DNA of 49,388 nucleotides from a virus. The stretch's first letter is position 1, and every line of letters begins with the position of its first letter. The stretch lies in the IMG/VR virus record IMGVR_UViG_3300014838_000030, positions 1 to 49,388 of that record. One strand, given 5' to 3'. Shown here piece by piece: positions 39,925 through 47,319 of this stretch. The notes below the pieces were generated by a model that saw only the letters and a program-made list of their open reading frames with translations, did not search any database and was not told the origin of the DNA. Made by a program: the position numbers and the translations under genes.

Positions 39925-40298
39925 CCGTAATTGAAGCCATTGCGAAGCAGGAAGGTTTTGGCGTACCGGGAGCCATCCCGACGATATGCCACAACCCGGG
40001 CGATCTCATCTATGGGCCGGAAGCGGTCCACTTCGGAGCTATCGCTGCGCATGGCCGTTTCGCAGTCTTCCCCGATGACGAAACAGGATGGCATGCTCTG
40101 CGAAAATGGCTGAGCATGCCAGCGCAGTTCGACAAGAACGGGCAGCTTACCCACGGCTATTTGGGTGCTATCCTGCAACAAGTGATTGACCGTTTCGCGC
40201 CACCGGTTGAGAATGATTCTGTCGGCTACCTTGATTTCGTCATGAAGGCAACCGGCCTCTCCGCCGACACTATTCTGACTTTGGAGGTGTTGGGATAA
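39921..40298 (+). CDS. Endolysin-like lysozyme (125 aa)
   Basis: Begins TVIEAIAKQEGFGVPGAIPT then NNPGD-like CHNPGDLIYG, and has HGRFAVFPDDETGWHALRKW and IDRFAPPVENDSVGYLDFVM. The I-A-x-x-E-G (catalytic Glu about residue 11), N-P-G-(D/N)-(L/I), F-x-V-F, and (W/F)-A-P-P-x-(E/D)-N-(D/N)-(S/T)-x-x-Y series is that of small phage transglycosylase/lysozymes. It should cleave host peptidoglycan at lysis. Flanked by small membrane proteins. Confidence 0.75.
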   Translation: MTVIEAIAKQEGFGVPGAIPTICHNPGDLIYGPEAVHFGAIAAHGRFAVFPDDETGWHALRKWLSMPAQFDKNGQLTHGYLGAILQQVIDRFAPPVENDSVGYLDFVMKATGLSADTILTLEVLG

Positions 40299-40582
40299 TG
40301 GCAATCATTTGGCCAACTGTGGACCTAAGCAGCAAGAGTACGCAGCAAGGTATCCTCTCGGGCTTGGCCGGCGGATGCACGGCAGTGGGGGGTTCTCTCC
40401 TGCCCTTGCTGACGGCTCACCCTGCCTGGACGTGGCTTCCGGTCACCTGCTTTGCGCTAACCGCTATCACTGGCGCTGCAAAGTGGGCCCTCTCTCTTTA
40501 TCAGGGCGATGCTCCGCTCCCGAAATCGAATCCTACGGGTGCGCCGGTCGCGTCCGCCACCTTTCCCAATCCAAACAAGTAA
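40298..40582 (+). CDS. Holin-like membrane protein (94 aa)
   Basis: ATG overlaps the endolysin stop. Two hydrophobic segments, GLAGGCTAVGGSLLPLLTAH and WLPVTCFALTAITGAAKWAL, with a Pro-rich tail (DAPLPKSNPTGAPVASATFP NPNK). Size, topology and location right after the endolysin fit a class II holin, although the family cannot be named. Confidence 0.6.
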   Translation: MAIIWPTVDLSSKSTQQGILSGLAGGCTAVGGSLLPLLTAHPAWTWLPVTCFALTAITGAAKWALSLYQGDAPLPKSNPTGAPVASATFPNPNK

Positions 40583-40595
40583 CGAGGAGCCTCCA

Positions 40596-40910
40596 ATGTC
40601 CATAGCATCTATTTTCAGTTCAGCCGAGAAGTTTCTGGTAAGCGTTCTTAGTGGCGCTACCAAATTGCAAGAGATTTTCTCTAAACTCTCCACTCCTACC
40701 GCTACCGCAGCGGCTACCGTCTTTTACGACGCTGTCAAAGCGCTTGAAGCGGCGGAAGCGGCTGCTGCTGCTGCTGGCACTGGCAATATCCCCTCTGCCG
40801 TAACGATGAGCGAAACTACATTCGCTCTGGTGAAGCAGGTCGTGGCAGACGCGAAGGCTGGCGAGGCTACCGTTGTTGCCGACTTCAAGGCGCTTGGCAT
40901 CAATTTCTAA
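40596..40910 (+). CDS. Ala-rich hypothetical protein (104 aa)
   Basis: ATG 40596 follows GAGGAGCC. Helical and Ala-rich (ALEAAEAAAAAAGTGNIPSA), with an amphipathic N-terminus MSIASIFSSAEKFLVSVLSG. Similar small helical proteins occur beside holins in phages of soil bacteria, role unknown. Likely lysis or membrane-related by context. Confidence 0.6.
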   Translation: MSIASIFSSAEKFLVSVLSGATKLQEIFSKLSTPTATAAATVFYDAVKALEAAEAAAAAAGTGNIPSAVTMSETTFALVKQVVADAKAGEATVVADFKALGINF

Positions 40911-40912
40911 CC

Positions 40913-41590
40913 ATGAACGCGCTCTACATTGCCAAGGTGTTACTCGCGGCTACGGCCACGGTAGCCCTTGGCATTGTTGCGTATGAGGGTTTGACCATCG
41001 GCGAGGCGCTGAAGAGCACAGTGACCGCATACAGCTCCATCCCAGCCAAAGCTGGCGCAACACTGGACTGGATCAACCGGCCTGGAACTGGCACACTGGC
41101 CGAAGTTGATAAAGCCCTCCTCGCTACCAAAAGTCTTGAGGTTCATGCGGATATGGCAGTTGCGCATGAGGATAGGCAGTTGGCTACCCTCGATACCCAG
41201 GAAGCTGCGATATTCTCAGACCTGCATAAAACCGCCATGGGAGCACAGCAGGCGACCACCAAACTATCGGGAATAGAAGATGAGGCGACAGGCGCTCTGC
41301 GAGCTACCACGGTCGCTTTGGGTGGTCTCACGCCGGTTGAGGCGCATCTGGATGGTCTAATCAGCGACCCGGACATTATGAACGCACTGAAACATGCGAA
41401 CAACACTCTATCGAACGTGGACCTCATGTCCCATGACACCAAAATGAAATATCACGATATTCTCTATCCCCCGCCATGTACGGGGCACGGATGCTGGATC
41501 AAGAAATCGGCGAAGACCATCGTTGGCATTGCGGACTTTGGGGCTAAAGCGGGCGAGGCCGGGTACTGGATTAATCAGTTGATTAAATGA
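40913..41590 (+). CDS. Membrane-anchored coiled-coil protein (225 aa)
   Basis: N-terminal membrane helix (IAKVLLAATATVALGIVAYE) then a long, mainly helical domain (LATKSLEVHADMAVAHEDRQ LATLDTQEAAIFSDLHKTAM GAQQATTKLSGI), and a CTGHGCWIKK knot near the C-terminus. Fits a spanin-like or tail-membrane factor, but no family is recognised. Last plus-strand gene; its TGA is 2 nt from the stop of the convergent ParB-like gene. Confidence 0.6.
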   Translation: MNALYIAKVLLAATATVALGIVAYEGLTIGEALKSTVTAYSSIPAKAGATLDWINRPGTGTLAEVDKALLATKSLEVHADMAVAHEDRQLATLDTQEAAIFSDLHKTAMGAQQATTKLSGIEDEATGALRATTVALGGLTPVEAHLDGLISDPDIMNALKHANNTLSNVDLMSHDTKMKYHDILYPPPCTGHGCWIKKSAKTIVGIADFGAKAGEAGYWINQLIK

Positions 41591-41592
41591 GG

Positions 41593-41949
41593 TTATTGCC
41601 TAGCGGATTTCTTAAGAATTACCCAAGGTATGGATTGCAATCGGCGCGCAAATTGATAAGCTCGCATCCGATGATTTCCGTCTAAGATATAGGTCTTCCC
41701 ACAAGGTTCGATCATGATAACAATAGGGTCTAAGGTCGCCCCGGAGCGAATCATGAGCACCAGGTTTGCTATCCGAGAGGCATGATTACTGTGGCTGTCC
41801 TGAGCGCGCGTAACGGACTCGAAATGGCAATTGTCGATGCACTCCTGGATACTGCGTCGATCAATCCAAGAGCATCCGTTTGCTGACGTAAGGGTTGGAT
41901 ATTCGCGAACCAGTCGCCGCCATGAGCAAGTTTTTGTTATGATTTCCAC
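41593..41949 (-). CDS. ParB-like/sulfiredoxin-fold domain protein (118 aa)
   Basis: GTG start at 41949 behind GAGGA. The C-terminal half shows the ParB/Srx motif: LDPIVIMIEPCGKTYILDGN followed by HRMRAYQFA (G-N-H-R-x-x-A). In ParB this fold binds CTP or nicks DNA. Here there is no HTH or ParA, so it is not a plasmid-partition protein; phages use such domains for DNA processing. Last gene of the leftward operon. Confidence 0.7.
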   Translation of the reverse strand: MEIITKTCSWRRLVREYPTLTSANGCSWIDRRSIQECIDNCHFESVTRAQDSHSNHASRIANLVLMIRSGATLDPIVIMIEPCGKTYILDGNHRMRAYQFARRLQSIPWVILKKSARQ

Positions 41950-41986
41950 CGATAATCCTCAAGCGTTAAATACTAGCATCGACAAT

Positions 41987-42211
41987 TCACACACTGATAG
42001 AGCCTCTTAACGCCTGGTACAGTCTCCCAAGACCTGGAACATCCTCTGGCTTTTCGCTCGCAGGTGCCGTATGACGGTATGTGAAATTGCAATCATTGAT
42101 GGTGCCGGTAAGCTCAAGTACCCACTCATTTGTGCTCTCGCGGAACCATACTTTCCCATTGATGGGGTATCCTTCTAACCATCCAGGCTTAGGTGCTTGC
42201 GCTCGCGTCAT
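41987..42211 (-). CDS. Small hypothetical protein (74 aa)
   Basis: ATG 42211 overlaps the upstream stop (TGATG); an in-frame start at 42232 is less likely. The core (GWLEGYPINGKVWFRESTNE WVLELTGTINDCNFTYRHT) is a beta-hairpin-rich sequence, followed by a helical tail. No family recognised. GGGGGAG precedes the start. Confidence 0.65.
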   Translation of the reverse strand: MTRAQAPKPGWLEGYPINGKVWFRESTNEWVLELTGTINDCNFTYRHTAPASEKPEDVPGLGRLYQALRGSISV

Positions 42212-42477
42212 CACTCCCCCTTCTCGGACCATTGTCGGCGAATCTTGTATGCTTCTTCGTCCAGAGCCTCCATATCTGCGCCGTACCGGGCTGCCATGGC
42301 GTAGAAGTCGTATGCCTCAAGGAAGGCATCCTCAGTGACCATGTTGATACTGTAGCAGGCTCGGTATTGGACGAGGAACAACATGCAATACTGCTGCCGC
42401 GCCTCTATGGGGTCCAGCATTGGGACAGGGACGAGTTCGCGAATGTTTTTCGCGCTTCTTTCGGCGTATGTAATCAT
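42211..42477 (-). CDS. Helical hypothetical protein (88 aa)
   Basis: ATG 42477 overlaps the stop of the secreted 115-aa protein (ATGA); GTG 42486 with GGGAG is the alternative. Sequence: ITYAERSAKNIRELVPVPML, then YGADMEALDEEAYKIRRQWS. The C-terminal half resembles the 81-aa protein at 15436-15681. Function unknown. Confidence 0.65.
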   Translation of the reverse strand: MITYAERSAKNIRELVPVPMLDPIEARQQYCMLFLVQYRACYSINMVTEDAFLEAYDFYAMAARYGADMEALDEEAYKIRRQWSEKGE

Positions 42478-42821
42478 GGCTTGCACCAGCTCCCTTCTGC
42501 TATATGCTGCTGAGCGTCTTTGAGGCTGCTGAAGGATAATGGGCTCACGTGTACATCTCTCCAGATGTCAACATAGTACCCACTGAGATTTTTCATCTTG
42601 TAGATAGCGGCGCATTCTAGGTCATTTCGGATATACACCATCTTGACCCAATCCCCGTAGTCGATGACCACGGTATGCGTTTCCATGTTTACCGGCTGCC
42701 TGAGCGCGGTTTCAAAGTCTAACGGCTGAGTGCTGCGGAAATTGCCCCATATACGGATCGTCTCCGCGCCCGAGACAAACGATAACAAGGAAAGTGCGAT
42801 AACTCCCAGTAAATCCTTCAT
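42474..42821 (-). CDS. Secreted small protein with signal peptide (115 aa)
   Basis: ATG after AGGAGAAGGT. Signal peptide MKDLLGVIALSLLSFVSGA-E, then a mature part rich in aromatic residues (THTVVIDYGDWVKMVYIRND LECAAIYKMKN) with two Cys (C at ECAAI and WCKP). Probably periplasmic. Leftward operon; no family recognised. The alternating hydrophobic pattern predicts a beta fold. Confidence 0.65.
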   Translation of the reverse strand: MKDLLGVIALSLLSFVSGAETIRIWGNFRSTQPLDFETALRQPVNMETHTVVIDYGDWVKMVYIRNDLECAAIYKMKNLSGYYVDIWRDVHVSPLSFSSLKDAQQHIAEGSWCKP

Positions 42822-42850
42822 ACCTTCTCCTATGGAACTTCGTCGTGACG

Positions 42851-42943
42851 TTACTCGCCGAAGTAGATTGCGGCGACGTTCATGCCGGGTTGTACTTCAA
42901 TCGATTTCGCGACATTACCTAGCGTTTTAGCTCGTCGGAGCAC
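42851..42943 (-). CDS. Possible 30-aa micro-protein
   Basis: Between the zinc-ribbon gene and the secreted protein lies a frame from GTG 42943 to TAA at 42853-42851: VLRRAKTLGNVAKSIEVQPG followed by MNVAAIYFGE. Amino-acid usage looks protein-like, but the ribosome binding site is weak. It overlaps the upstream gene end by 25 nt. Confidence 0.3.
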   Translation of the reverse strand: MLRRAKTLGNVAKSIEVQPGMNVAAIYFGE

Positions 42944-43251
42944 CGCTGGCACGTAAATGTACGGATTTCCATCTCATCCATTCGGCCCGATGCGATATTC
43001 ATTCGATGGCATCGGGAGCACTCAACGCGGCTTGTCTCCCCATTTAGGCGGCCATCCGCAAAGCACTTGCCGCATTCGTCAAATTCGTCAACATCATCGA
43101 ATCCAGAGAAGCGCGGTTCCCATGAGATCGGCCTTGTGAAGATAACGCCATGCTCCTGATGCGTCTGCTCAGTATTCGTCCAAGCTGAGTTTAACTTCCA
43201 GCCGGTTCCGTGAGGTTTGTACTTGATCCACTCATCGTCTGTTATCACCAC
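42919..43251 (-). CDS. Zinc-ribbon protein (about 110 aa)
   Basis: Start taken at GTG 43251 (or GTG 43248, which overlaps the upstream TGA), both behind GGGGAGG; longer frames from ATG 43269 or 43281 are possible. Two cysteine pairs, CGKC ... CSRCHR and CQRCSDELKR, form treble-clef or zinc-ribbon-like knuckles. N-terminus is polar (VVITDDEWIKYKPHGTGW). Likely a small nucleic acid binder in the leftward early operon. Confidence 0.65.
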   Translation of the reverse strand: MVITDDEWIKYKPHGTGWKLNSAWTNTEQTHQEHGVIFTRPISWEPRFSGFDDVDEFDECGKCFADGRLNGETSRVECSRCHRMNIASGRMDEMEIRTFTCQRCSDELKR

Positions 43252-43505
43252 GCTATCCTCCCCATCCATTCCTCTTCGCATCGGGGCTGTTTCGGATCGC
43301 TTGGGTTATCGTCGTCTTCGATGGCATGGACATATCCGCCGCCCACGTCTACCATGACCGCCCTGGGCGACCGGATACCGCATACGATGCACTCGGGGTA
43401 GTCGGGCTTCTGGCGTCCGTAGCGTGAAAGCCATACCAGCAACGCACTCGTCCCAATGACGACTATTGAGATTGCGATTAGTACGATTTCGTCAGATGTT
43501 GTCAT
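43245..43505 (-). CDS. Membrane protein with CxxC motif (86 aa)
   Basis: ATG overlaps the stop of the 68-aa gene (ATGA). One transmembrane helix (VLIAISIVVIGTSALLVWLS) near the N-terminus, then a cytoplasmic part with ECIVCGIR and a Cys in PRCEEE (possible metal site). Early membrane protein of unknown purpose, perhaps remodelling the host envelope. Confidence 0.65.
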   Translation of the reverse strand: MTTSDEIVLIAISIVVIGTSALLVWLSRYGRQKPDYPECIVCGIRSPRAVMVDVGGGYVHAIEDDDNPSDPKQPRCEEEWMGRIAW

Positions 43506-43708
43506 CGTTCAATCCAATCAAATTTAGATCCGGGTGTATTGTGGATAAAACCCAAATCAGCTTGAGTATCGGCAGCTTCTCTGAGTTTATTTTCGATTCG
43601 TCGAATTTCCTCACGTAATAGCCCGAGTAAGGATTCTTTATCAACAGAGTCGAAGTCGAGGGCGTCTCTGTACTCATTTAGCAATTCGCTAATTCGCAGC
43701 ATATCCAA
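43502..43708 (-). CDS. Coiled-coil hypothetical protein (68 aa)
   Basis: Overlaps the polymerase 3' end by 20 nt and the following gene by 4 nt. Sequence MDMLRISELLNEYRDALDFD, then KESLLGLLREEIRRIENKLR EAA: amphipathic helix and coiled coil. Translationally coupled to DNA polymerase, so it might be an accessory factor; no homology recognised. Confidence 0.65.
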   Translation of the reverse strand: MDMLRISELLNEYRDALDFDSVDKESLLGLLREEIRRIENKLREAADTQADLGFIHNTPGSKFDWIER

Positions 43709-45755
43709 TCTCCTTCAAGATAGATTCGCATTTTCGAGCATACCAACCGTAGTCAATATCATTGGGGAAGTCATCAGGTAGCGTCATGCACGGTTGCGCG
43801 CCGTAGCTCAGTCCTACCATGTTCCCGGAACCTTGGTAGACGATGGGGCCTGGTGAGTTGACGCCATAGTACCATCGGATCACTTTGCCGAGGTACTCGG
43901 CGCGCTGAGGTTCGAAACAAGCTTGATAGGCTTCACTGGCACTATATTCGTCGGTTCCAAATTCCTCTGAGTATCCGCCCTGAATGTACCCTTCACCATG
44001 AGCCGGCCGATGCTTGTTTGGGCGCTTCCACTTGCGACCACTCTTCATCCACCCATTCGCTTCGAGCGTCGGGATCATATCCCGCACCAATTTTTCTTGC
44101 GGACCTTCACCCCACATCTTCACGCCGCCGCCAGTCACCTTCTGCACAGTGACAAACTTGCGAATATCGCGGCAACTAGCGAGCGTATAAAGTATCGGAG
44201 TTCCATGCAACAACAGGTCGGCGACGGCATCAGAACAGATCTCAACGTCGGGATTTTTCTTCTCAATTAGACCGGCTTTGCTGTACTCACCCTTGCGCTT
44301 GACTTCATTGGATTTGACGGCAAAGTAGTTATTCACATCTCTGGAATAGATGGCTTTGTACTCGGTCGTCTCCATTTCGAGCCCGGTTAACTTCTGCCAC
44401 AGGTCAATCAGGTATTCGCTGATGTAGACCTGATCTCGTAGACATCGAATGACGAAGCCGTCAGTATTGGCACTGACGACCCGGATACTGTAATGTTCGT
44501 GCCACTCGATAATCATGAGCATCGCAAGTTGCCCGGTAATGGTCGTTTGAATCATCATCTTCGGCGCAAAGAGAATGCTAAATGGACTTCCGGTTTTACC
44601 GAAGGTTCCGTTAATCATGACCTTCCCCCCCTCATTCTCAACGTGGGCAATCTGGAAGTCGTAACTGGAGGTGTCACCGCGCTTCTTTAGTTCTCGCTCC
44701 AATCCTTTAGCGTCGATACGTTCATCCTTCATGTTGCAGAGAACGTCAAGGAACACAGGCCCGAGAGCGGCCGGAAATTCACCACTTAACAAGATCAGAT
44801 TGGGATAGTAGCTAGCTACATCGTTGTCTCGCAGGCAATAGGTGTCATCAGCCACATAGCTTACGCACTTCTCGCTGCTGTGGAGGCCGCCGATACCCAA
44901 GCGGTAGATGGCTTGACCCAGGGGAATTTCAACCCCTTTGAGTGCTGCGGGCATCTCGACCATCCCATTCGCGCCGAGGCCAAAGATAGCATCCTTGACG
45001 ATCTCCAAAGTATTCTGCAACTGAGGAGTCTGAAAGGCGAGCCAGGCCGGCGGATTATAACGAAACTTCAGATTCCAATCGATTTCCGGCTTATAGATCC
45101 GTTGGCCGAGAGCATGTTCGCATCGGAGCTTGATGACGGCTTCTGCCATCTGAGCATCTGACTTCGAGCGCAGGTCGATTCCGTAACACTCAGTAAGATG
45201 ATCGCGCATGACACGTTGAGGTTCGAGGGCTCTGTACAGCTCTTCCAGAACATCAAGGTCATTTTCGCAATAGGAATCGAGCTCGACCATCTCCGTATCC
45301 GATAACCATCGATCAGGTTCATATGGCAAGTCCTGCATACACTTGCAGTGGATGCGACCTGCGTATTGCTTCTGGCTTCCCTCACCCGGCAAGACTTGCA
45401 TGATGTCGATATGGTCCGCAGGTTGCCATTCAATTGGGAGATTCAACTCCCAGGGCTTGCGTTTGCTTTGAATGATCTCATCCGACAGCCACTTGAGTTG
45501 CTCGCATGAGAAGCCAGCGAGAGCCGCGCAGATCATCGGCACATCGTAGTAAATGCCATTGAAGCTGACCACCAGAAACATCGCAAATAGATCGGATATG
45601 CGTAGGCGGTCCCCATCGCTGAAGGACTGCCCAGGACCAAGCCGGAAGCTGAAGATGGGTCCATTCTGGACTCGAATCTTCAGCACCCAATAGTTCCGGT
45701 AGCACTCCGTATCGTAGAACGCTACCGGCTTGGATTGAGGAGGATTGGGTATCAT
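43689..45755 (-). CDS. Family B-like DNA polymerase with 3'-5' exonuclease
   Basis: 688 aa. Exonuclease motifs: FYDTE (13-17), SFNGIYYD (64-71), YCENDLDVL (about 160). Polymerase motifs: A, DVASYYPNLI (about 313); B, NGTFGKTG (about 385); C, ANTDGF (about 430), where B-family enzymes have DTD. Start ATG 45755 shares a nucleotide with the stop of a 15-aa leader (TGATG); an in-frame ATG 45818 lies inside the long hairpin and would give 709 aa. Main replicase together with the primase-helicase and the ssDNA-binding protein. Confidence 0.85.
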   Translation of the reverse strand: MIPNPPQSKPVAFYDTECYRNYWVLKIRVQNGPIFSFRLGPGQSFSDGDRLRISDLFAMFLVVSFNGIYYDVPMICAALAGFSCEQLKWLSDEIIQSKRKPWELNLPIEWQPADHIDIMQVLPGEGSQKQYAGRIHCKCMQDLPYEPDRWLSDTEMVELDSYCENDLDVLEELYRALEPQRVMRDHLTECYGIDLRSKSDAQMAEAVIKLRCEHALGQRIYKPEIDWNLKFRYNPPAWLAFQTPQLQNTLEIVKDAIFGLGANGMVEMPAALKGVEIPLGQAIYRLGIGGLHSSEKCVSYVADDTYCLRDNDVASYYPNLILLSGEFPAALGPVFLDVLCNMKDERIDAKGLERELKKRGDTSSYDFQIAHVENEGGKVMINGTFGKTGSPFSILFAPKMMIQTTITGQLAMLMIIEWHEHYSIRVVSANTDGFVIRCLRDQVYISEYLIDLWQKLTGLEMETTEYKAIYSRDVNNYFAVKSNEVKRKGEYSKAGLIEKKNPDVEICSDAVADLLLHGTPILYTLASCRDIRKFVTVQKVTGGGVKMWGEGPQEKLVRDMIPTLEANGWMKSGRKWKRPNKHRPAHGEGYIQGGYSEEFGTDEYSASEAYQACFEPQRAEYLGKVIRWYYGVNSPGPIVYQGSGNMVGLSYGAQPCMTLPDDFPNDIDYGWYARKCESILKEIGYAAN

Positions 45756-45802
45756 CAGTGCCCCAACACGTAATTCTTGATGCAAACTAAAGCGACTGCC
45801 AT
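45755..45802 (-). CDS. Leader peptide (15 aa) of DNA polymerase
   Basis: ATG 45802 follows GGAGGAG (45811-45805), the best ribosome binding site in the region. It encodes MAVALVCIKNYVLGH and stops at TGA 45757-45755, sharing one base with the polymerase ATG. The polymerase itself has no binding site, so translation of the leader likely delivers ribosomes to it. The long hairpin ends 3 nt upstream of the binding site. Confidence 0.6.
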   Translation of the reverse strand: MAVALVCIKNYVLGH

Positions 45803-45814
45803 ATCTCCTCCGAA

Positions 45815-45910
45815 CCATACCCTCTCATCACGGCGCTCTTTGTACGCCTCTCCGCTGCAAATCGCTTTTAGTAAAGGCAGCGCCGTGATGAGAGGGTATG
45901 GGCACCCTCT
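45815..45910 (-). promoter_or_regulatory. Three-segment RNA switch before polymerase
   Basis: In the leftward transcript, segment 1 AGAGGGT (45910-45904) pairs with ACCCTCT (45897-45891), a 7-bp hairpin with 6-nt loop. ACCCTCT is also part of segment 2 (45901-45879), which pairs perfectly over 23 bp with segment 3 (45837-45815), loop 41 nt. The two folds exclude each other. The loop also has CGCTGC/GCAGCG, which competes with the stem top. There is no U-run after segment 3, so control is probably translational, as the leader binding site lies 3 nt downstream. Confidence 0.7.
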
Positions 45911-45919
45911 TTGTTTGGA

Positions 45920-46897
45920 CTACTCCTGCACCATGTAACCGCCCTGGATCATCTGAGCGTCCGTCCAGCCCTTAGCAAGCCACTCCTCGCGTGTACCCAT
46001 TGCAGCATCCCTCATGCGGTAGGAGGGACTAGAAGGGGATGCAGGTGCAGGAGGCGGCGGGATTGCACCAGCGTTGCTCAAACTCGCACCATTCGGGAGG
46101 TTGGATTGGATCACTCCAGTTACGACGGCTGGCGCGGGCATCTGGAGGAACTGAGGGTTTGGCAGCACCGGTATGGGACCGGAGCTAACGGCGGGCACGG
46201 CAGGGGCAGAAGGGACAGGGATGGGTGCATTCTGTGCACTGGCAGACGACGCAGGCATAGGGATGGCGCTCGGAGGTGGGGCGAGACTTGCTCCTGCCGG
46301 CAATGCGCTTTGCCCGAAGCCGGCATCATTCACATCGGGACCGAAGTTGATCTCAGGACCGTAGGCGCGGAAGCAAACCATCGAGTGATTGAGATAGACG
46401 CCGGGATTATTCTGATTGCCATTACCTTCGACATTGAAAGCGACTTCGACATAATAACCGGGCTTGACGAAATCTGGCTCCGTCACCTGAACAAAAGCCC
46501 CATTCTCTGCCTTGTATACCTTCGGCGCATATCCGCCGCGCAAACCGAGCACCCAATGACCCTTGTATCCTTCGTTATCGCAGGGCCGCTTGTTGCGCTT
46601 GTTGAGTTCGATGCTGTCGCCGTCCGTGATCTTCCACGCGAAGTCTTTGCGCTGATAGCTGCCGGGAAACGCCACTGAGCCGACATTGAGAATCTGTTGG
46701 CCCCAAGGTTCTTCCCACCAGTTTGCTTTGGTTTTGGGAATGGCGAGACCGAAGTAGAACTCAACTCGCGATTGCCCGACCTTGGTCCCGGTTTTGTATT
46801 TCAGAGGGTTACCATCAAAGTCGGTAGTGACTTCTTTGTAGAGACTGCCCGCGACCAGACGGCCTACGGGTGATGTAATGCTCGTGCGTTCTGCCAT
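45920..46897 (-). CDS. DUF2815 single-stranded DNA-binding protein
   Basis: 325 aa. The N-terminal 195 residues (KYKTGTKVGQSRVEFYFGLA IPK, EPWGQQILNVGSVAFPG, FAWKITDGDS, GHWVLGLRGG, PDFVKPGYYVEVAFNVEGN, NPGVYLNHSMVCFRAYG) show the DUF2815 OB-type ssDNA-binding fold, T7 gp2.5-like. A Pro/Ala/Ser-rich linker of about 90 residues ends in GWTDAQMIQGGYMVQE, an acidic, hydrophobic tip as in other SSB tails, which contact polymerase or nuclease. Leader: GGAGCTAATCACACAATGGC. Confidence 0.85.
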   Translation of the reverse strand: MAERTSITSPVGRLVAGSLYKEVTTDFDGNPLKYKTGTKVGQSRVEFYFGLAIPKTKANWWEEPWGQQILNVGSVAFPGSYQRKDFAWKITDGDSIELNKRNKRPCDNEGYKGHWVLGLRGGYAPKVYKAENGAFVQVTEPDFVKPGYYVEVAFNVEGNGNQNNPGVYLNHSMVCFRAYGPEINFGPDVNDAGFGQSALPAGASLAPPPSAIPMPASSASAQNAPIPVPSAPAVPAVSSGPIPVLPNPQFLQMPAPAVVTGVIQSNLPNGASLSNAGAIPPPPAPASPSSPSYRMRDAAMGTREEWLAKGWTDAQMIQGGYMVQE

Positions 46898-46935
46898 TGT
46901 GTGATTAGCTCCTTATAACTGGGATAGGTTGAAAA

Positions 46936-47037
46936 TCATTCGCCGCTGCCGTAGCTGCCGTAGCCGCTGCCGCTGCCGTCGCCGCTGCCGTCGCCGTAGC
47001 CGCTGCCGTCGCCGTCGCCGCTGCCTAGCTTTTCCAT
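46936..47037 (-). CDS. Glycine-rich micro-protein (33 aa)
   Basis: ATG 47037 overlaps the 3' end of the DUF6948-like gene by 13 nt. After MEKL nearly every second residue is Gly: GSGDGDGSGYGDGSGDGSGS GYGSYGSGE, then TGA. The DNA is a run of GCCGCT/GCCGTA/GCCGTC hexamers (46940-47022). It looks low-complexity, but the frame begins at an ATG and ends cleanly just before the next ribosome binding site, and similar Gly-alternating small proteins occur in other phages. Confidence 0.5.
   Translation of the reverse strand: MEKLGSGDGDGSGYGDGSGDGSGSGYGSYGSGE
46940..47022 (-). repeat. Hexanucleotide (GCCGNN) low-complexity run
   Basis: About fourteen GCCGCT/GCCGTA/GCCGTC hexamers in a row, much more GC-rich than the surroundings. 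It codes for the alternating Gly residues of the 33-aa micro-protein. Such runs change length easily by slippage. Confidence 0.8.
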
Positions 47038-47312
47038 ACAGGAACAGCTTTGATTGAGATCTCCGCTTCTGGAGTTACATCGAGAATTTCAATCGCTTCG
47101 AGCAAAGTCACTGACGGCACAGCGACGGGAAATTTGCAGTCATTAGGTTTCGAGGTACCGCTAACGGCGAGTTGGGAAAGTGAGGCCGCGCCAGACCAAT
47201 ACCAGAGGCGGCGAGCGTCGGTCAATATAACCTCCCGACCCTCTCTTGACTTGAGGTTGCCAGCGAAGACTCCTGCTGATTGCGTACGTACAATTACGTA
47301 TCGAGTTGCCAT
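47025..47312 (-). CDS. DUF6948-like small phage protein (95 aa)
   Basis: ATG 47312 with leader GGAGCTAATTACACAATGGC (an almost exact copy of the one before the ssDNA-binding protein). Core: ATRYVIVRTQSAGVFAGNLK SREGREVILTDARRLWYWSG AASLSQLAVSGT, then CKFPVAVPSVTLLEAIEILD. This R-T-x-S-A-G-V-x-A-G ... W-Y-W-(S/K)-G-A pattern is common in phage early proteins with no assigned function. An ATG at 47597 in the same frame would run into the DUF2800 gene and is rejected. Confidence 0.78.
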   Translation of the reverse strand: MATRYVIVRTQSAGVFAGNLKSREGREVILTDARRLWYWSGAASLSQLAVSGTSKPNDCKFPVAVPSVTLLEAIEILDVTPEAEISIKAVPVWKS

Positions 47313-47319
47313 TGTGTAA

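Noticed and set aside
10074-41590. Lysogeny genes (integrase, repressor, attachment site) or tRNA genes
   Set aside because: I looked across the window on both strands and found no convincing candidate; a computed tRNA and domain scan would be needed to exclude them fully.
45911-46678. 255-aa plus-strand frame opposite the ssDNA-binding protein gene
   Set aside because: Composition is Arg/Gly/His-rich noise; the minus-strand frame has DUF2815 motifs and a ribosome binding site.
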